Positions 23,631 to 29,778 of a DNA stretch of 29,778 nucleotides are shown here, piece by piece (positions within the stretch are counted from its first letter, which is position 1; every line of letters begins with the position of its first letter). The notes under the pieces were generated by a model. The model saw only the letters and a list, made by a program, of their open reading frames with translations. It did not search any database and was not told the DNA's origin. Source of the stretch: Trebonia sp. (GTDB lineage Bacteria; Actinomycetota; Actinomycetes; Streptosporangiales; Streptosporangiaceae); NCBI GenBank assembly GCA_030038035.1, contig JASHPP010000244.1:1-29778 (forward strand). Reading direction: 5' to 3'. Both the position numbers and the translations under genes were made by a program.

Positions 23631-24475
23631 AGCGGGTACCCGGCCTCGTCGGGGATGAGCAGCCAGGTCTGTCCTTCCTCGACCACGAAACGCGGGCTTA
23701 CCGGCGCGATAGCCCGGCGGCTCGCCAGGATCTGGTCGACGCCGCCGCAGGCGGCGAACTCGTTCAGGGTGGTCGCCGTCGGCGGCAGCAGCAGTATCTC
23801 GCCTGCCCTGGCGGCGCTGATCGCCGCCTCCGGCCGCAGCCACGCGAGCCGGTCCGCCTCGGCGTGGTGGCCGAAGGCACGCTGCCCTTCCGGCAGCGCG
23901 GCGGCGAAAAAGCGGGCGTCGAAGCGCCTCGGCTCGGCTTCTGGCGTTATCCACCGCGCCCATGGCGTCAGCAGGTCAGCGCGGATGACGAGGCCGTGCC
24001 TGGCGAGCAGCTCCGCGAACGTCAGGCGGCCGGCGGCGAGCGCCGCCCGGTCGCCCGCCAGCGACGGCTCATCGGCCCGCGCGGGCGAGACGTCCCCGTC
24101 CGGCCACGAACGCCCCGCGAGGAGCACGCCGGACTCCTCGAACGTCTCGCGCACCGCCGCGCACACCAGGGCGCGGGCCTGGCCGGGAGAGGCGCCCAGC
24201 CACCTGCCGAACTCCTCCGGCGCGGGTCCTGCCCAGCCGATCCGCGGGTCGCCGTCGGCCGGGTCGACCGACCCGCCGGGGAAGACATGGGCGCCAGGGG
24301 CGAAGGCCATCGCGGCGGGCCGCCGCAGCATGAGCACCTCGACACTGCCGGGCGCCGGGCGGACCACCATGACCGTCGCCGCGTCCCTGGGCACGACGGG
24401 GGTCAGCCGGCCGGCCGTGACCGCGGTTATCCGCTCAGCCAGCCGCTCGTCGGACGCGTCAAGCCGTATCCTCAC
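23627..24475 (-). CDS. NUDIX hydrolase (NUDT7/NUDT19-like)
   Basis: 282 residues. The Nudix fold is visible as VMVVRPAPGSVEVLMLRRP, AFAPGAHVFPGGSVD and the catalytic helix AAVRETFEESGVLL, where REtfEEsG gives the Mg-binding glutamates. A long insert separates GG from RE, as in the NUDT7/NUDT19 coenzyme A diphosphatase group, so cleavage of a CoA or nucleotide-sugar diphosphate is likely but unproven. GTG 24475 overlaps the RidA stop as GTGA (24472-24475). It lies in a four-gene minus-strand operon with RidA, MBL and DUF4177. Confidence 0.87.
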   Translation of the reverse strand: MRIRLDASDERLAERITAVTAGRLTPVVPRDAATVMVVRPAPGSVEVLMLRRPAAMAFAPGAHVFPGGSVDPADGDPRIGWAGPAPEEFGRWLGASPGQARALVCAAVRETFEESGVLLAGRSWPDGDVSPARADEPSLAGDRAALAAGRLTFAELLARHGLVIRADLLTPWARWITPEAEPRRFDARFFAAALPEGQRAFGHHAEADRLAWLRPEAAISAARAGEILLLPPTATTLNEFAACGGVDQILASRRAIAPVSPRFVVEEGQTWLLIPDEAGYPL

Positions 24476-24975
24476 GCCACCTCGCCGCCAGGCGGGGCGC
24501 CGGACCCGGCGCCCGGCCAGACCTCGACGATCAGCTCGACCTCAACGGGGGCGTCAAGGGGCAGCACGGCCATCCCAACGGCGCTGCGGGCGTGCCGGCC
24601 GGCCTCGCCGAGCACCTCGATCAGCAACTCGCTGGCGCCGTTGACGACCTGCGCCTGCCCGGTGAAGCCGGGCGCGCTGGCGACGAAGCCGGTCACCTTG
24701 ACCGCCCGCGCGATCGCCGCCAGGCCGCCCGCGGCCTCGGCAGCGGCGGCGAGCGCGTTGAGCGCGCACACCCGGGCCAGGCCCGCCGCCTCCTGCGGGC
24801 TGACCGACTCGCCCACCTTGCCGGTCGCCTGCAGCTTCCCGTCCACCAAGGGCAGCTGGCCGGACGTGTAGACGTAGTCGCCTGTGCGGACCGCCGGAAC
24901 GTAGGCGGCAACCGGAGCGGCCACCGGCGGCAGCGCCAGCCCGAGGGCGGCGAGGCGCTCGGCCGCCGTCGTCAC
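24472..24975 (-). CDS. RidA-family (YjgF/Rv3678c-like) protein
   Basis: 167 residues with the RidA pattern VRTGDYVYTSGQLPLVDGKL, CALNALAAAAEAAGGLAAIARAVKVTGFVAS, FTGQAQVVNGASELLIEVLGEAGRHARSAVGMAVLPLDAPVEVELIVEV. RidA proteins are trimers that hydrolyse reactive enamine/imine intermediates from pyridoxal enzymes; this longer subgroup lacks a clear look at the catalytic Arg in the usual R(S/T)xxxV context but does have RSAVGMAVLP. GTG 24975 overlaps the DUF4177 stop as GTGA (24972-24975). Confidence 0.9.
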   Translation of the reverse strand: MTTAAERLAALGLALPPVAAPVAAYVPAVRTGDYVYTSGQLPLVDGKLQATGKVGESVSPQEAAGLARVCALNALAAAAEAAGGLAAIARAVKVTGFVASAPGFTGQAQVVNGASELLIEVLGEAGRHARSAVGMAVLPLDAPVEVELIVEVWPGAGSGAPPGGEVA

Positions 24976-25127
24976 GACTTTTCCCGCTTCATGTAAGCGA
25001 TGAGCTGCTCGGGGTTGGGGCCGGGTACCAGGGCGACAAGTTCCCATCCCTCGTCGCCCCAGTTGTCCAGGATCTGCTTGGTCGCGTGCACCAGCAGCGG
25101 CACGGTCACGTACTCCCACTTCTGCAT
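24972..25127 (-). CDS. DUF4177 small protein (Rv3678A-like)
   Basis: 51 residues: MQKWEYVTVPLLV at the start, DNWGDEGWELVALVP in the centre and a Lys/Arg tail ending KREKS. The WEY...GDEGWELV pattern is DUF4177; function is unknown. It is the first gene of the RidA-nudix-MBL operon. A TAGTCT -10 hexamer (25140-25135) ends 7 bases before ATG 25127 and there is no Shine-Dalgarno, so it is probably translated from a leaderless message. Confidence 0.85.
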   Translation of the reverse strand: MQKWEYVTVPLLVHATKQILDNWGDEGWELVALVPGPNPEQLIAYMKREKS

Positions 25128-25134
25128 GCGCCAA

Positions 25135-25140
25135 AGACTA
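25135..25140 (-). promoter_or_regulatory. -10 hexamer of the DUF4177-ridA operon (leaderless)
   Basis: TAGTCT on the minus strand is 7 bases ahead of the first ATG. It lies in the 24-base gap after the SPFH gene stop, so the operon may be transcribed separately from the SPFH gene. Confidence 0.4.
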
Positions 25141-25151
25141 GCGCTCCGGCG

Positions 25152-26141
25152 TCAGGACGCATCCGAACGCGCGGCCGTAGTCGCCGCCCCGTTCCCCAGC
25201 GGCAGCCCGGGGATGGTCTCGGCCGCGGCCTCCACCTGCGGGACAGGCGACACGTCCGTACTGGTGAGTTCGGGAGCTGGGGTGTGCGTGATGGCCGCCT
25301 CCGCGGCCGCTACCTCGTCGTCGCCCAGGTCGGACGACTCCTCGTCGGCGCCGGACGACGCGACCGCGGGCGCCGCCGACCCCGGCGTCATCTTCTCGAA
25401 GAACCGCAGCAGCTCCACCGGGACCGGCATGACCAGCGTGCTGTTCTTCTCGCCGGCGACCTCGACGACCGTCTGCAGCAGCCGCAGCTGCAGCGCGGCG
25501 GGGTCCCTGGCCATCACCGCGGCGGCCGCGGCCAGCCGCTTGGACGCCTGGTACTCGCCGTCGGCGGTGATGATCCGGGCGCGGCGCTCGCGTTCCGCCT
25601 CGGCCTGCCTGGACATGGACCGCTTCATGCCCTCCGGCAGGGACACGTCCTTGATCTCCACGCGCTCCACCCGGATCCCCCAGGGACCCTCGGTCGGCTC
25701 GTCGATGATCCGGCGCAGTTCCCTGTTCACCGTCTCCCGCTCGGCGAGCAACTGGTCCATCTCGGACTGGCCGATGATCGACCGCAGCGAGGTCTGGGAT
25801 TGCTGCAGGATGGCGAACTGGTAGTCCTGCACGTTGACCGTGGCCTTGATCGGGTCCACCACGCGGAAGTACACCACCGCGTCCACCCGGACCGACACGT
25901 TGTCCCTGGTAATGCCCTCCTGGGCGGGCACCGCCATGGCGACGATCTGCATGTTGACTTTCTGCATCCGGTCACCGACCGGCCGCATCAGGGTAAGACC
26001 CGGCTCTACCACCTCGGGTCGCACCTTACCGAAGCGGTAGATAATGCCCTTCTCGTACTGCTGCACGACCCGGATTGACCGCCCTGCGGCGATCAGCCCG
26101 GCAATTACTAGGATCACTAGGACAACGACAAGCCCCGCCAT
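25152..26141 (-). CDS. SPFH/band 7 (stomatin-like, slipin) membrane protein
   Basis: 329 residues. A single N-terminal membrane helix (about 2-20, AGLVVVLVILVIAGLIAAG) is followed by the SPFH domain (about 22-200: RVVQQYEKGIIYRFGKV, GLTLMRPVGDRMQKVNMQ, DNVSVRVDAVVYFRVVDP, ERETVNRELRRIIDE, GIRVERVEIKDVSLPEGM), a coiled coil (QAEAERERRARIITADGEYQASKRL) and an acidic, Ala-rich disordered tail (about 255-329). Slipins form oligomeric microdomain scaffolds, often controlling a membrane protease; no NfeD partner is adjacent. ATG 26141 has a near-perfect AAGGAGG site. It is divergent from the ArsA pair across a 210-base gap. Confidence 0.92.
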   Translation of the reverse strand: MAGLVVVLVILVIAGLIAAGRSIRVVQQYEKGIIYRFGKVRPEVVEPGLTLMRPVGDRMQKVNMQIVAMAVPAQEGITRDNVSVRVDAVVYFRVVDPIKATVNVQDYQFAILQQSQTSLRSIIGQSEMDQLLAERETVNRELRRIIDEPTEGPWGIRVERVEIKDVSLPEGMKRSMSRQAEAERERRARIITADGEYQASKRLAAAAAVMARDPAALQLRLLQTVVEVAGEKNSTLVMPVPVELLRFFEKMTPGSAAPAVASSGADEESSDLGDDEVAAAEAAITHTPAPELTSTDVSPVPQVEAAAETIPGLPLGNGAATTAARSDAS

Positions 26142-26351
26142 GTGAGATCGCCTCCTTACGCAACCACAGGAGCTCGCTGTCCAGCCTAGTCGGCGCCACC
26201 GCTATCAGACACGCCCGCAACGTGCCGCGTAAGGTTTTTGGGGCGGCAGCCGGGTCGCGGGCTGGCACGTTCCGGTCACCGAGCGGCGATAGCCTCCCTT
26301 AGAGCGCAGGAAACGGCGCGGCGGTAGCAGACGACCAAGGGCATATGGGGC

Positions 26352-27359
26352 ATGACCGCGAGGGACACGGACTGGGACGGCGTGCGGCTGCATGTCGTGA
26401 CGGGCAAGGGCGGCACCGGCAAGACGACCGTCGCGGCGGCCCTGGCACTGGCCCTGGCGCACAGCGGCAGGAAGGTGCTGCTGATCGAGGCGGAGGGGCG
26501 GCAGGGCATCGCCCGGCTCTTCGACCAGCCGCCGCTTCCGTACGAGGAGCGGAAGATCGCGATCGGCCCCGGCGAGGCGGACGACGGGCGCGATCCGGGC
26601 GGCGACGTCTACGCGCTGGCGATCGACCCTGAGGGCGCGCTCCTGGACTACCTGCAGATGTTCTACAACATGCGCAGCGCGGGTCACGTGCTGACCAGGC
26701 TCGGCCTGGTGGACTTCGCGACGACGATCGCACCCGGCCTGGCCGACGTGCTGGTCACCGGGAAGGCCACAGAGGCGGCGCGGCGCAAGCAGCAGGGTGG
26801 CGGGTACGTCTATGACAGCGTCGTGCTCGACGCCCCGCCCACCGGCCGGGTGGGCCGGTTCCTCAACGTCTCCGCGGAGGTATCCGGCCTGGCGAAGGTC
26901 GGCCCCATCCGCGCGCACGCGGACACCGTGGCCCGGGTGATCAAGTCTCCGCAGACCGCCGTGCACTTCGTGTCGACGCTGGAGGAGATGCCGGTGCAGG
27001 AGGCACTGGACGGCATCGCGGAGCTTCGCGGCGTGCCGGGGATGCAGGTCGGCGGCGTCGTGATCAACATGGCCCAGCCCGCCGTGCTGACCCGGGAGGA
27101 GCTGAAGGCCGCGCCGGACGTGCCCGGCATGGCGAAGGCGCTGGCCGCCGCCGGGCTGCACACAACCGACGTGCTCGCCGCGGCACTTGCGGACGAACTG
27201 GCCGAGCACGCCAGGCACGTCGAGCTGCAGGACCGCGAGCGCACCGAACTTGAGGCGGCCGGGCAGCCGATCTACGAGCTGCCGAGGATCACCGAGGGGA
27301 TCGACCTGGCCGCCCTGCACCGGCTGGCCGCCGAGCTTCGTGACCAGGGGGCGGCGTGA
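26352..27359 (+). CDS. ArsA/Get3-like ATPase, first subunit (Rv3679 type)
   Basis: 335 residues with a deviant Walker A GKGGTGKTT (18-26), including the signature lysine Lys19 that reaches across the dimer. Also present are LLIEAEGRQGI, VVLDAPPTGRVGRFL (switch II region) and VVINMAQPAVL. The anion-pump cysteines of true arsenite ATPases are not evident and no arsB is near, so this is not an arsenite pump; in M. tuberculosis Rv3679 and Rv3680 form a pair thought to act in membrane-protein or metabolite handling. The gene ends in a GTGA overlap with its partner (27356-27359). ATG 26352 has only a TGGGG site. Confidence 0.93.
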   Translation: MTARDTDWDGVRLHVVTGKGGTGKTTVAAALALALAHSGRKVLLIEAEGRQGIARLFDQPPLPYEERKIAIGPGEADDGRDPGGDVYALAIDPEGALLDYLQMFYNMRSAGHVLTRLGLVDFATTIAPGLADVLVTGKATEAARRKQQGGGYVYDSVVLDAPPTGRVGRFLNVSAEVSGLAKVGPIRAHADTVARVIKSPQTAVHFVSTLEEMPVQEALDGIAELRGVPGMQVGGVVINMAQPAVLTREELKAAPDVPGMAKALAAAGLHTTDVLAAALADELAEHARHVELQDRERTELEAAGQPIYELPRITEGIDLAALHRLAAELRDQGAA

Positions 27360-28546
27360 ACCCGCGGCTTGACATGGACCGGATCATCGATGACCGGCGC
27401 ACGCGCATCATCGTCTGCTGCGGCTCAGGCGGCGTGGGGAAGACCACCGCGGCGGCGGCGATCGGGCTGCGTGCCGCCGAACGCGGCAGGCAGGTCTGCG
27501 TGCTCACCGTCGACCCCGCCAGGCGGCTGGCCCAGTCGATGGGGCTGACCTCGCTGGACAACACCCCGCGGCTGATCGAGGGCGTCGACCGGACGGCCGG
27601 TGGCAGCCTGTACGCGATGATGCTGGACATGAAGCGCACGTTCGACGAGATCGTCGAGGCGCACGCCGACCCGGTGCGGGCCGCGCAGATCCTCGCCAAC
27701 CCGTTCTACCAGTCGCTGTCGTCCAGCTTCGCGGGCACCCAGGAGTACATGGCGATGGAGAAGCTCGGCCAGCTTCGCCGCTCAAACGAGTGGGACCTGA
27801 TCGTCGTGGACACCCCGCCGAGCCGGTCGGCGCTCGATTTCCTCGACGCGCCCGAACGCCTCGGCCGGTTCCTCGACGGGCGGCTGATCCGCGTGCTCAC
27901 CAGCCCGGCCAAGGCGACCCGGCCGTTCACCAAGGTGCTGAACGCGGGGTTCTCGATGATGACCGGCGCGCTCACCAAGCTGCTCGGCGCGCAGGTGCTC
28001 CGCGACGCGCAGACGTTCGTCACCGCGCTCGACACGATGTTCGGCGGGTTCCGCGAGCGCGCGGAGGCTACCTACCGGCTGCTGCAGGCGCCTGGCACTT
28101 CGTTCCTCGTGGTGGCGGCACCGGAGCCGGACGCGCTGCGCGAGGCGTCGTATTTCGTCGAGCGCCTGGACGAGGAGCGCATGCCGCTGGCCGGCCTGGT
28201 CCTGAACCGGGTGCACCGCTCGCCCGGCACCAGGCTGAGCGCCGCGCGCTCGCTTGCCGCCGCCGAGACCCTTGACACCATCCAGAACGATGCCGTGGCT
28301 CCTGCCGAGGCCAATGGCTGGACAGTGGCGGCCGCCGCGCTGCGGCTGCACGCCGCGCACATGAGCCTCAGCGAGCGGGAGCGGCGGGTGGCCGGCGCGT
28401 TCACGTCAGCGCACCCCGCCGTTCCCACGCTGGAAGTGCCCGCTCTGCCGGCGGATGTCCACGATCTCGCCGGGCTGCGCAGCATCGGCGCCGCCATGGG
28501 CCCGCCGCTCGAGGGCGGGGGCTCTGGCACAGCAGGGGTTGCATGA
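27356..28546 (+). CDS. ArsA/Get3-like ATPase, second subunit (Rv3680 type)
   Basis: 396 residues. The Walker A reads CGSGGVGKTT (22-31): the signature lysine is replaced by Ser24, whereas the upstream partner keeps it, which suggests an asymmetric heterodimer in which the first subunit supplies the lysine. Other marks are VLTVDPARRLAQ, DLIVVDTPPSRSALDFLDAPERL, a hydrophobic helical insert (about 180-215: PAKATRPFTKVLNAGFSMM) as in Get3-like targeting factors, and LAGLVLNRVHRS. GTG 27356 overlaps the previous stop; the end faces whiB4 with paired hairpins between. Confidence 0.93.
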   Translation: MNPRLDMDRIIDDRRTRIIVCCGSGGVGKTTAAAAIGLRAAERGRQVCVLTVDPARRLAQSMGLTSLDNTPRLIEGVDRTAGGSLYAMMLDMKRTFDEIVEAHADPVRAAQILANPFYQSLSSSFAGTQEYMAMEKLGQLRRSNEWDLIVVDTPPSRSALDFLDAPERLGRFLDGRLIRVLTSPAKATRPFTKVLNAGFSMMTGALTKLLGAQVLRDAQTFVTALDTMFGGFRERAEATYRLLQAPGTSFLVVAAPEPDALREASYFVERLDEERMPLAGLVLNRVHRSPGTRLSAARSLAAAETLDTIQNDAVAPAEANGWTVAAAALRLHAAHMSLSERERRVAGAFTSAHPAVPTLEVPALPADVHDLAGLRSIGAAMGPPLEGGGSGTAGVA

Positions 28547-28549
28547 ACG

Positions 28550-28598
28550 CTGGCGTCATCGCCAGATTGCCAGCTCGCGGGCCGGCCGGACGGCCGGC
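28550..28598. terminator. Two hairpins between convergent arsA2 and whiB4
   Basis: CTGGCG-TCAT-CGCCAG (28550-28565) starts 3 bases after the ArsA stop; GCCGGCC-GGAC-GGCCGGC (28581-28598) ends 3 bases before the whiB stop. Each would sit at the 3' end of one transcript. Neither has a T-run, as is usual for actinobacterial terminators. Confidence 0.6.
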
Positions 28599-28601
28599 GA
28601 A

Positions 28602-28904
28602 TCAGCTGGCGACCAGCTCGTCGATGCCCTGGCGCTCGTAGCGGTCACGAGCCCGCTCGAGCAATTCGCGCCACGATGTCACGTCGGGCCTGCGGCGGAG
28701 AAGCGCGCGCCGCTCGCGTTCGGTCATTCCGCCCCAGACACCGAACTCGATGCCGTTGTCGAGCGCGTCCGCAAGGCACTCGGTCCTGACCGGGCAGCCC
28801 CGGCAGATCAGCTTTGCGCGGTTCTGGGCGGCACCCTGGACAAACAGCTCGTCAGGATCCGTTCCCTTGCAGGCGGCGCGTGTGGTCCAGTCGGTGATCC
28901 ACAT
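28602..28904 (-). CDS. whiB4: WhiB-family iron-sulphur regulator, WhiB4 type
   Basis: 100 residues. The four cluster-binding cysteines are Cys12, Cys34, Cys37 and Cys43 (C...CxxCxxxxxC), followed by the GVWGG turn (55-59) and a basic helix (MTERERRALLRRRPDV). PDELFVQGAAQNRAKLICRGCPV and the ALDNGIEFGVWGGMTERERRALL run are close to mycobacterial WhiB4, a redox-responsive regulator of oxidative and cell-wall antibiotic stress. The location between the ArsA pair and the class A PBP is the same as Rv3681c. ATG 28904 has GAGGAG at 9 bases; an upstream in-frame ATG at 28937 lacks one. Confidence 0.93.
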   Translation of the reverse strand: MWITDWTTRAACKGTDPDELFVQGAAQNRAKLICRGCPVRTECLADALDNGIEFGVWGGMTERERRALLRRRPDVTSWRELLERARDRYERQGIDELVAS

Positions 28905-29088
28905 GTGCCCAACTCCTCTTGATCGCCGAGCGCGCATGCGCCCGGACGGTCTGCGTTGTCGGAATTACTTGCCGTGCGGATGTGCGGCCACCCGGTCACG
29001 GTTATCTGTTCGTGACAAAGCAACTTACGGAAGCGAGGCCATAGCTGCCAAGACCCCGCCATGGCCATTTCCTGGATAGTCCTGATGG

Positions 29089-29094
29089 ACTATA
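29089..29094 (-). promoter_or_regulatory. -10 hexamer of whiB4 within a dyad
   Basis: TATAGT, a strong TANNNT match, is embedded in the right arm of the 7-bp dyad at 29076-29093, an arrangement expected for a repressor-controlled promoter. Confidence 0.4.
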
Positions 29095-29229
29095 TACACC
29101 CGTGTGAGTAGTCACTTTCCGGTTGCGGACACAGTCCCTGTGTTACGGAAGTGGCGATATGTTGCTCGTGGTCTGCCCATTGTGACGGTAATGCCGCGCG
29201 TGCTGGCGGTAGTACAACGGCTGCCCGCG

Positions 29230-29235
29230 TACGCT
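29230..29235 (+). promoter_or_regulatory. -10 hexamer of ponA2 (leaderless)
   Basis: TACGCT ends 7 bases before GTG 29243, placing the transcription start at the initiation codon; there is no Shine-Dalgarno between them. Confidence 0.4.
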
Positions 29236-29242
29236 ATGAGCC

Positions 29243-29778
29243 GTGCAGCTCCTCGACTGGACGGTCACGAAGACGAGCGCTGTCGGACGCCTGCTCCTGA
29301 TGTCGGCGCTCGGCGGCGTCCTCGCCGCCGCGATGGTGCTCCCGGTGGTGGCGGCCACGGGAATCGCGGTGCGCAACACAGCCGACAAGTTCACCACGCT
29401 GACGCTCAACACCTCGAGCCTGCCGCAGCGGTCGGCGATCTACGACCGCGAGGGGAACCTGATCACGTACGTCTACGGCGTCGACCTCGGCCCGGGGATG
29501 ACGTACACCGGTATCGACCGGCAGCCGGTGAGCTACGGCCAGATCTCCCCGTACATGCTCGAGGCGATCGTGGCGATCGAGGACGACCGGTTCTGGCAGC
29601 GCGGCGCGCTCGACATCAAGGGCACGCTGCGCGCGCTGGTCAACGACCTGGAGCACAAGCCGATCCAGGGCGGTTCCACGATCGAGCAGCAGTACGTGAA
29701 GGATGTGCTCGTGCTGCAGGGCCTCGGCAATCCCACGGCCGAGCAGGAGGCCATCGCCGACACCCTGAACCGCAAGCT
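29243..29778 (+). CDS. Class A penicillin-binding protein, PonA2 type (partial, 5' end)
   Basis: The first 178 residues; the gene runs off the window. A short cytoplasmic start is followed by a membrane helix (about 17-43, RLLLMSALGGVLAAAMVLP...) and the beginning of the glycosyltransferase 51 domain: SAIYDREGNLITYVYG, MLEAIVAIEDDRFWQRGALDIKGTLRALVND and QGGSTIEQQYVKDVLVL. The glutamate in EDDRF is the catalytic base and the Glu in GGSTIEQQ the second acidic residue. The motif usually reads EDxxFxxHxGxD; here WQRGALD replaces the histidine-containing turn. It polymerises glycan strands outside the membrane and, in its missing half, should cross-link them. Its place next to whiB4 matches Rv3682 (ponA2). 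Confidence 0.92.
   Translation, partial: MQLLDWTVTKTSAVGRLLLMSALGGVLAAAMVLPVVAATGIAVRNTADKFTTLTLNTSSLPQRSAIYDREGNLITYVYGVDLGPGMTYTGIDRQPVSYGQISPYMLEAIVAIEDDRFWQRGALDIKGTLRALVNDLEHKPIQGGSTIEQQYVKDVLVLQGLGNPTAEQEAIADTLNRK

Larger units (their letters stand above)
28905..29242. other. Divergent whiB4-ponA2 control region with several dyads
   Basis: 338 bases, AT-richer than its flanks. From left to right it holds ATAGTCC-TGAT-GGACTAT (29076-29093), which overlaps a TATAGT -10 hexamer for whiB4 (29094-29089); GTGA-GTAG-TCAC (29104-29115); CACTTTCCG and CGGAAGTG (29113-29121 and 29146-29153) enclosing ACACAG-TCC-CTGTGT (29129-29143). A TACGCT hexamer at 29230-29235 serves ponA2. From the -10, whiB4 would have a leader of about 178 bases. 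No gene is visible. Confidence 0.5.

Noticed and set aside
26352..28546. Arsenite efflux system
   Set aside because: No arsB, arsR or arsC is nearby and the ATPases lack evident arsenite-binding cysteines; gene order matches the Rv3679/Rv3680 pair.
29104..29115. Crp binding site GTGA-GTAG-TCAC upstream of ponA2
   Set aside because: The spacer is 4 bases, not the 6 of the TGTGA-N6-TCACA consensus, so I list it only as a dyad.

Overview
The window is GC-rich chromosomal DNA from an actinomycete. Supporting signs are Lsr2, a WhiB-family iron-sulphur protein, a Crp of the mycobacterial type, a non-SpoIIE-type housekeeping gene set, many GTG starts and dense GTGA stop/start overlaps. Gene order closely follows two blocks I know from Mycobacterium tuberculosis (lsr2-lysS-coaX-panC-DUF2520-DUF3180-folK-folP-folE-ftsH-hpt-tilS-DUF2342-dacB-ppa, and crp-MBL-RidA-DUF4177-arsA-arsA-whiB4-ponA2), but here they sit side by side. 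The extra genes and low similarity of detail suggest a non-mycobacterial genus, perhaps of the Streptosporangiales or a relative; that placement is inference.

Left part (1-2100): the tail of an MFS exporter, a cluster of GC-rich palindromic repeats, lsr2 (nucleoid silencer), a 54-residue membrane peptide and argA (N-acetylglutamate synthase). A secreted NlpC/P60 cell-wall peptidase (2092-3072, +) converges on lysS.

Block 1 (2509-19264, almost all minus strand): lysS, coaX and panC (CoA pathway), a DUF2520 oxidoreductase-like protein, DUF3180 membrane protein, folK-folP-(lysyl-phosphatidylglycerol synthase)-folE (folate pathway), ftsH (membrane protease), hpt (purine salvage), tilS (tRNA-Ile lysidine synthase), a DUF2342 zincin, dacB (D,D-carboxypeptidase) and, divergently, ppa (pyrophosphatase). 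folB and panD, usual members of this block, are not present.

Linker (19265-22087): three accessory genes with no firm role (helical/TPR-like protein, PAT-type acetyltransferase, zinc-ribbon protein) and a 460-base non-coding stretch.

Block 2 (22088-29778): crp (cAMP-type regulator), a minus-strand operon DUF4177-ridA-nudix-MBL, an SPFH/stomatin protein, a divergent pair of ArsA-type ATPases, a WhiB4-type redox regulator and the start of a class A penicillin-binding protein (PonA2 type).

The most notable observations are: lysS has no stop at its usual end and runs 564 bases antisense through the NlpC/P60 gene (one base deletion would restore a normal end); a dispersed palindromic repeat placed at gene 3' ends that supplies C-terminal codons; two mutually exclusive 12-bp hairpins ahead of the DUF2520-panC-coaX genes; several probable leaderless starts; and a nest of dyads between whiB4 and ponA2.
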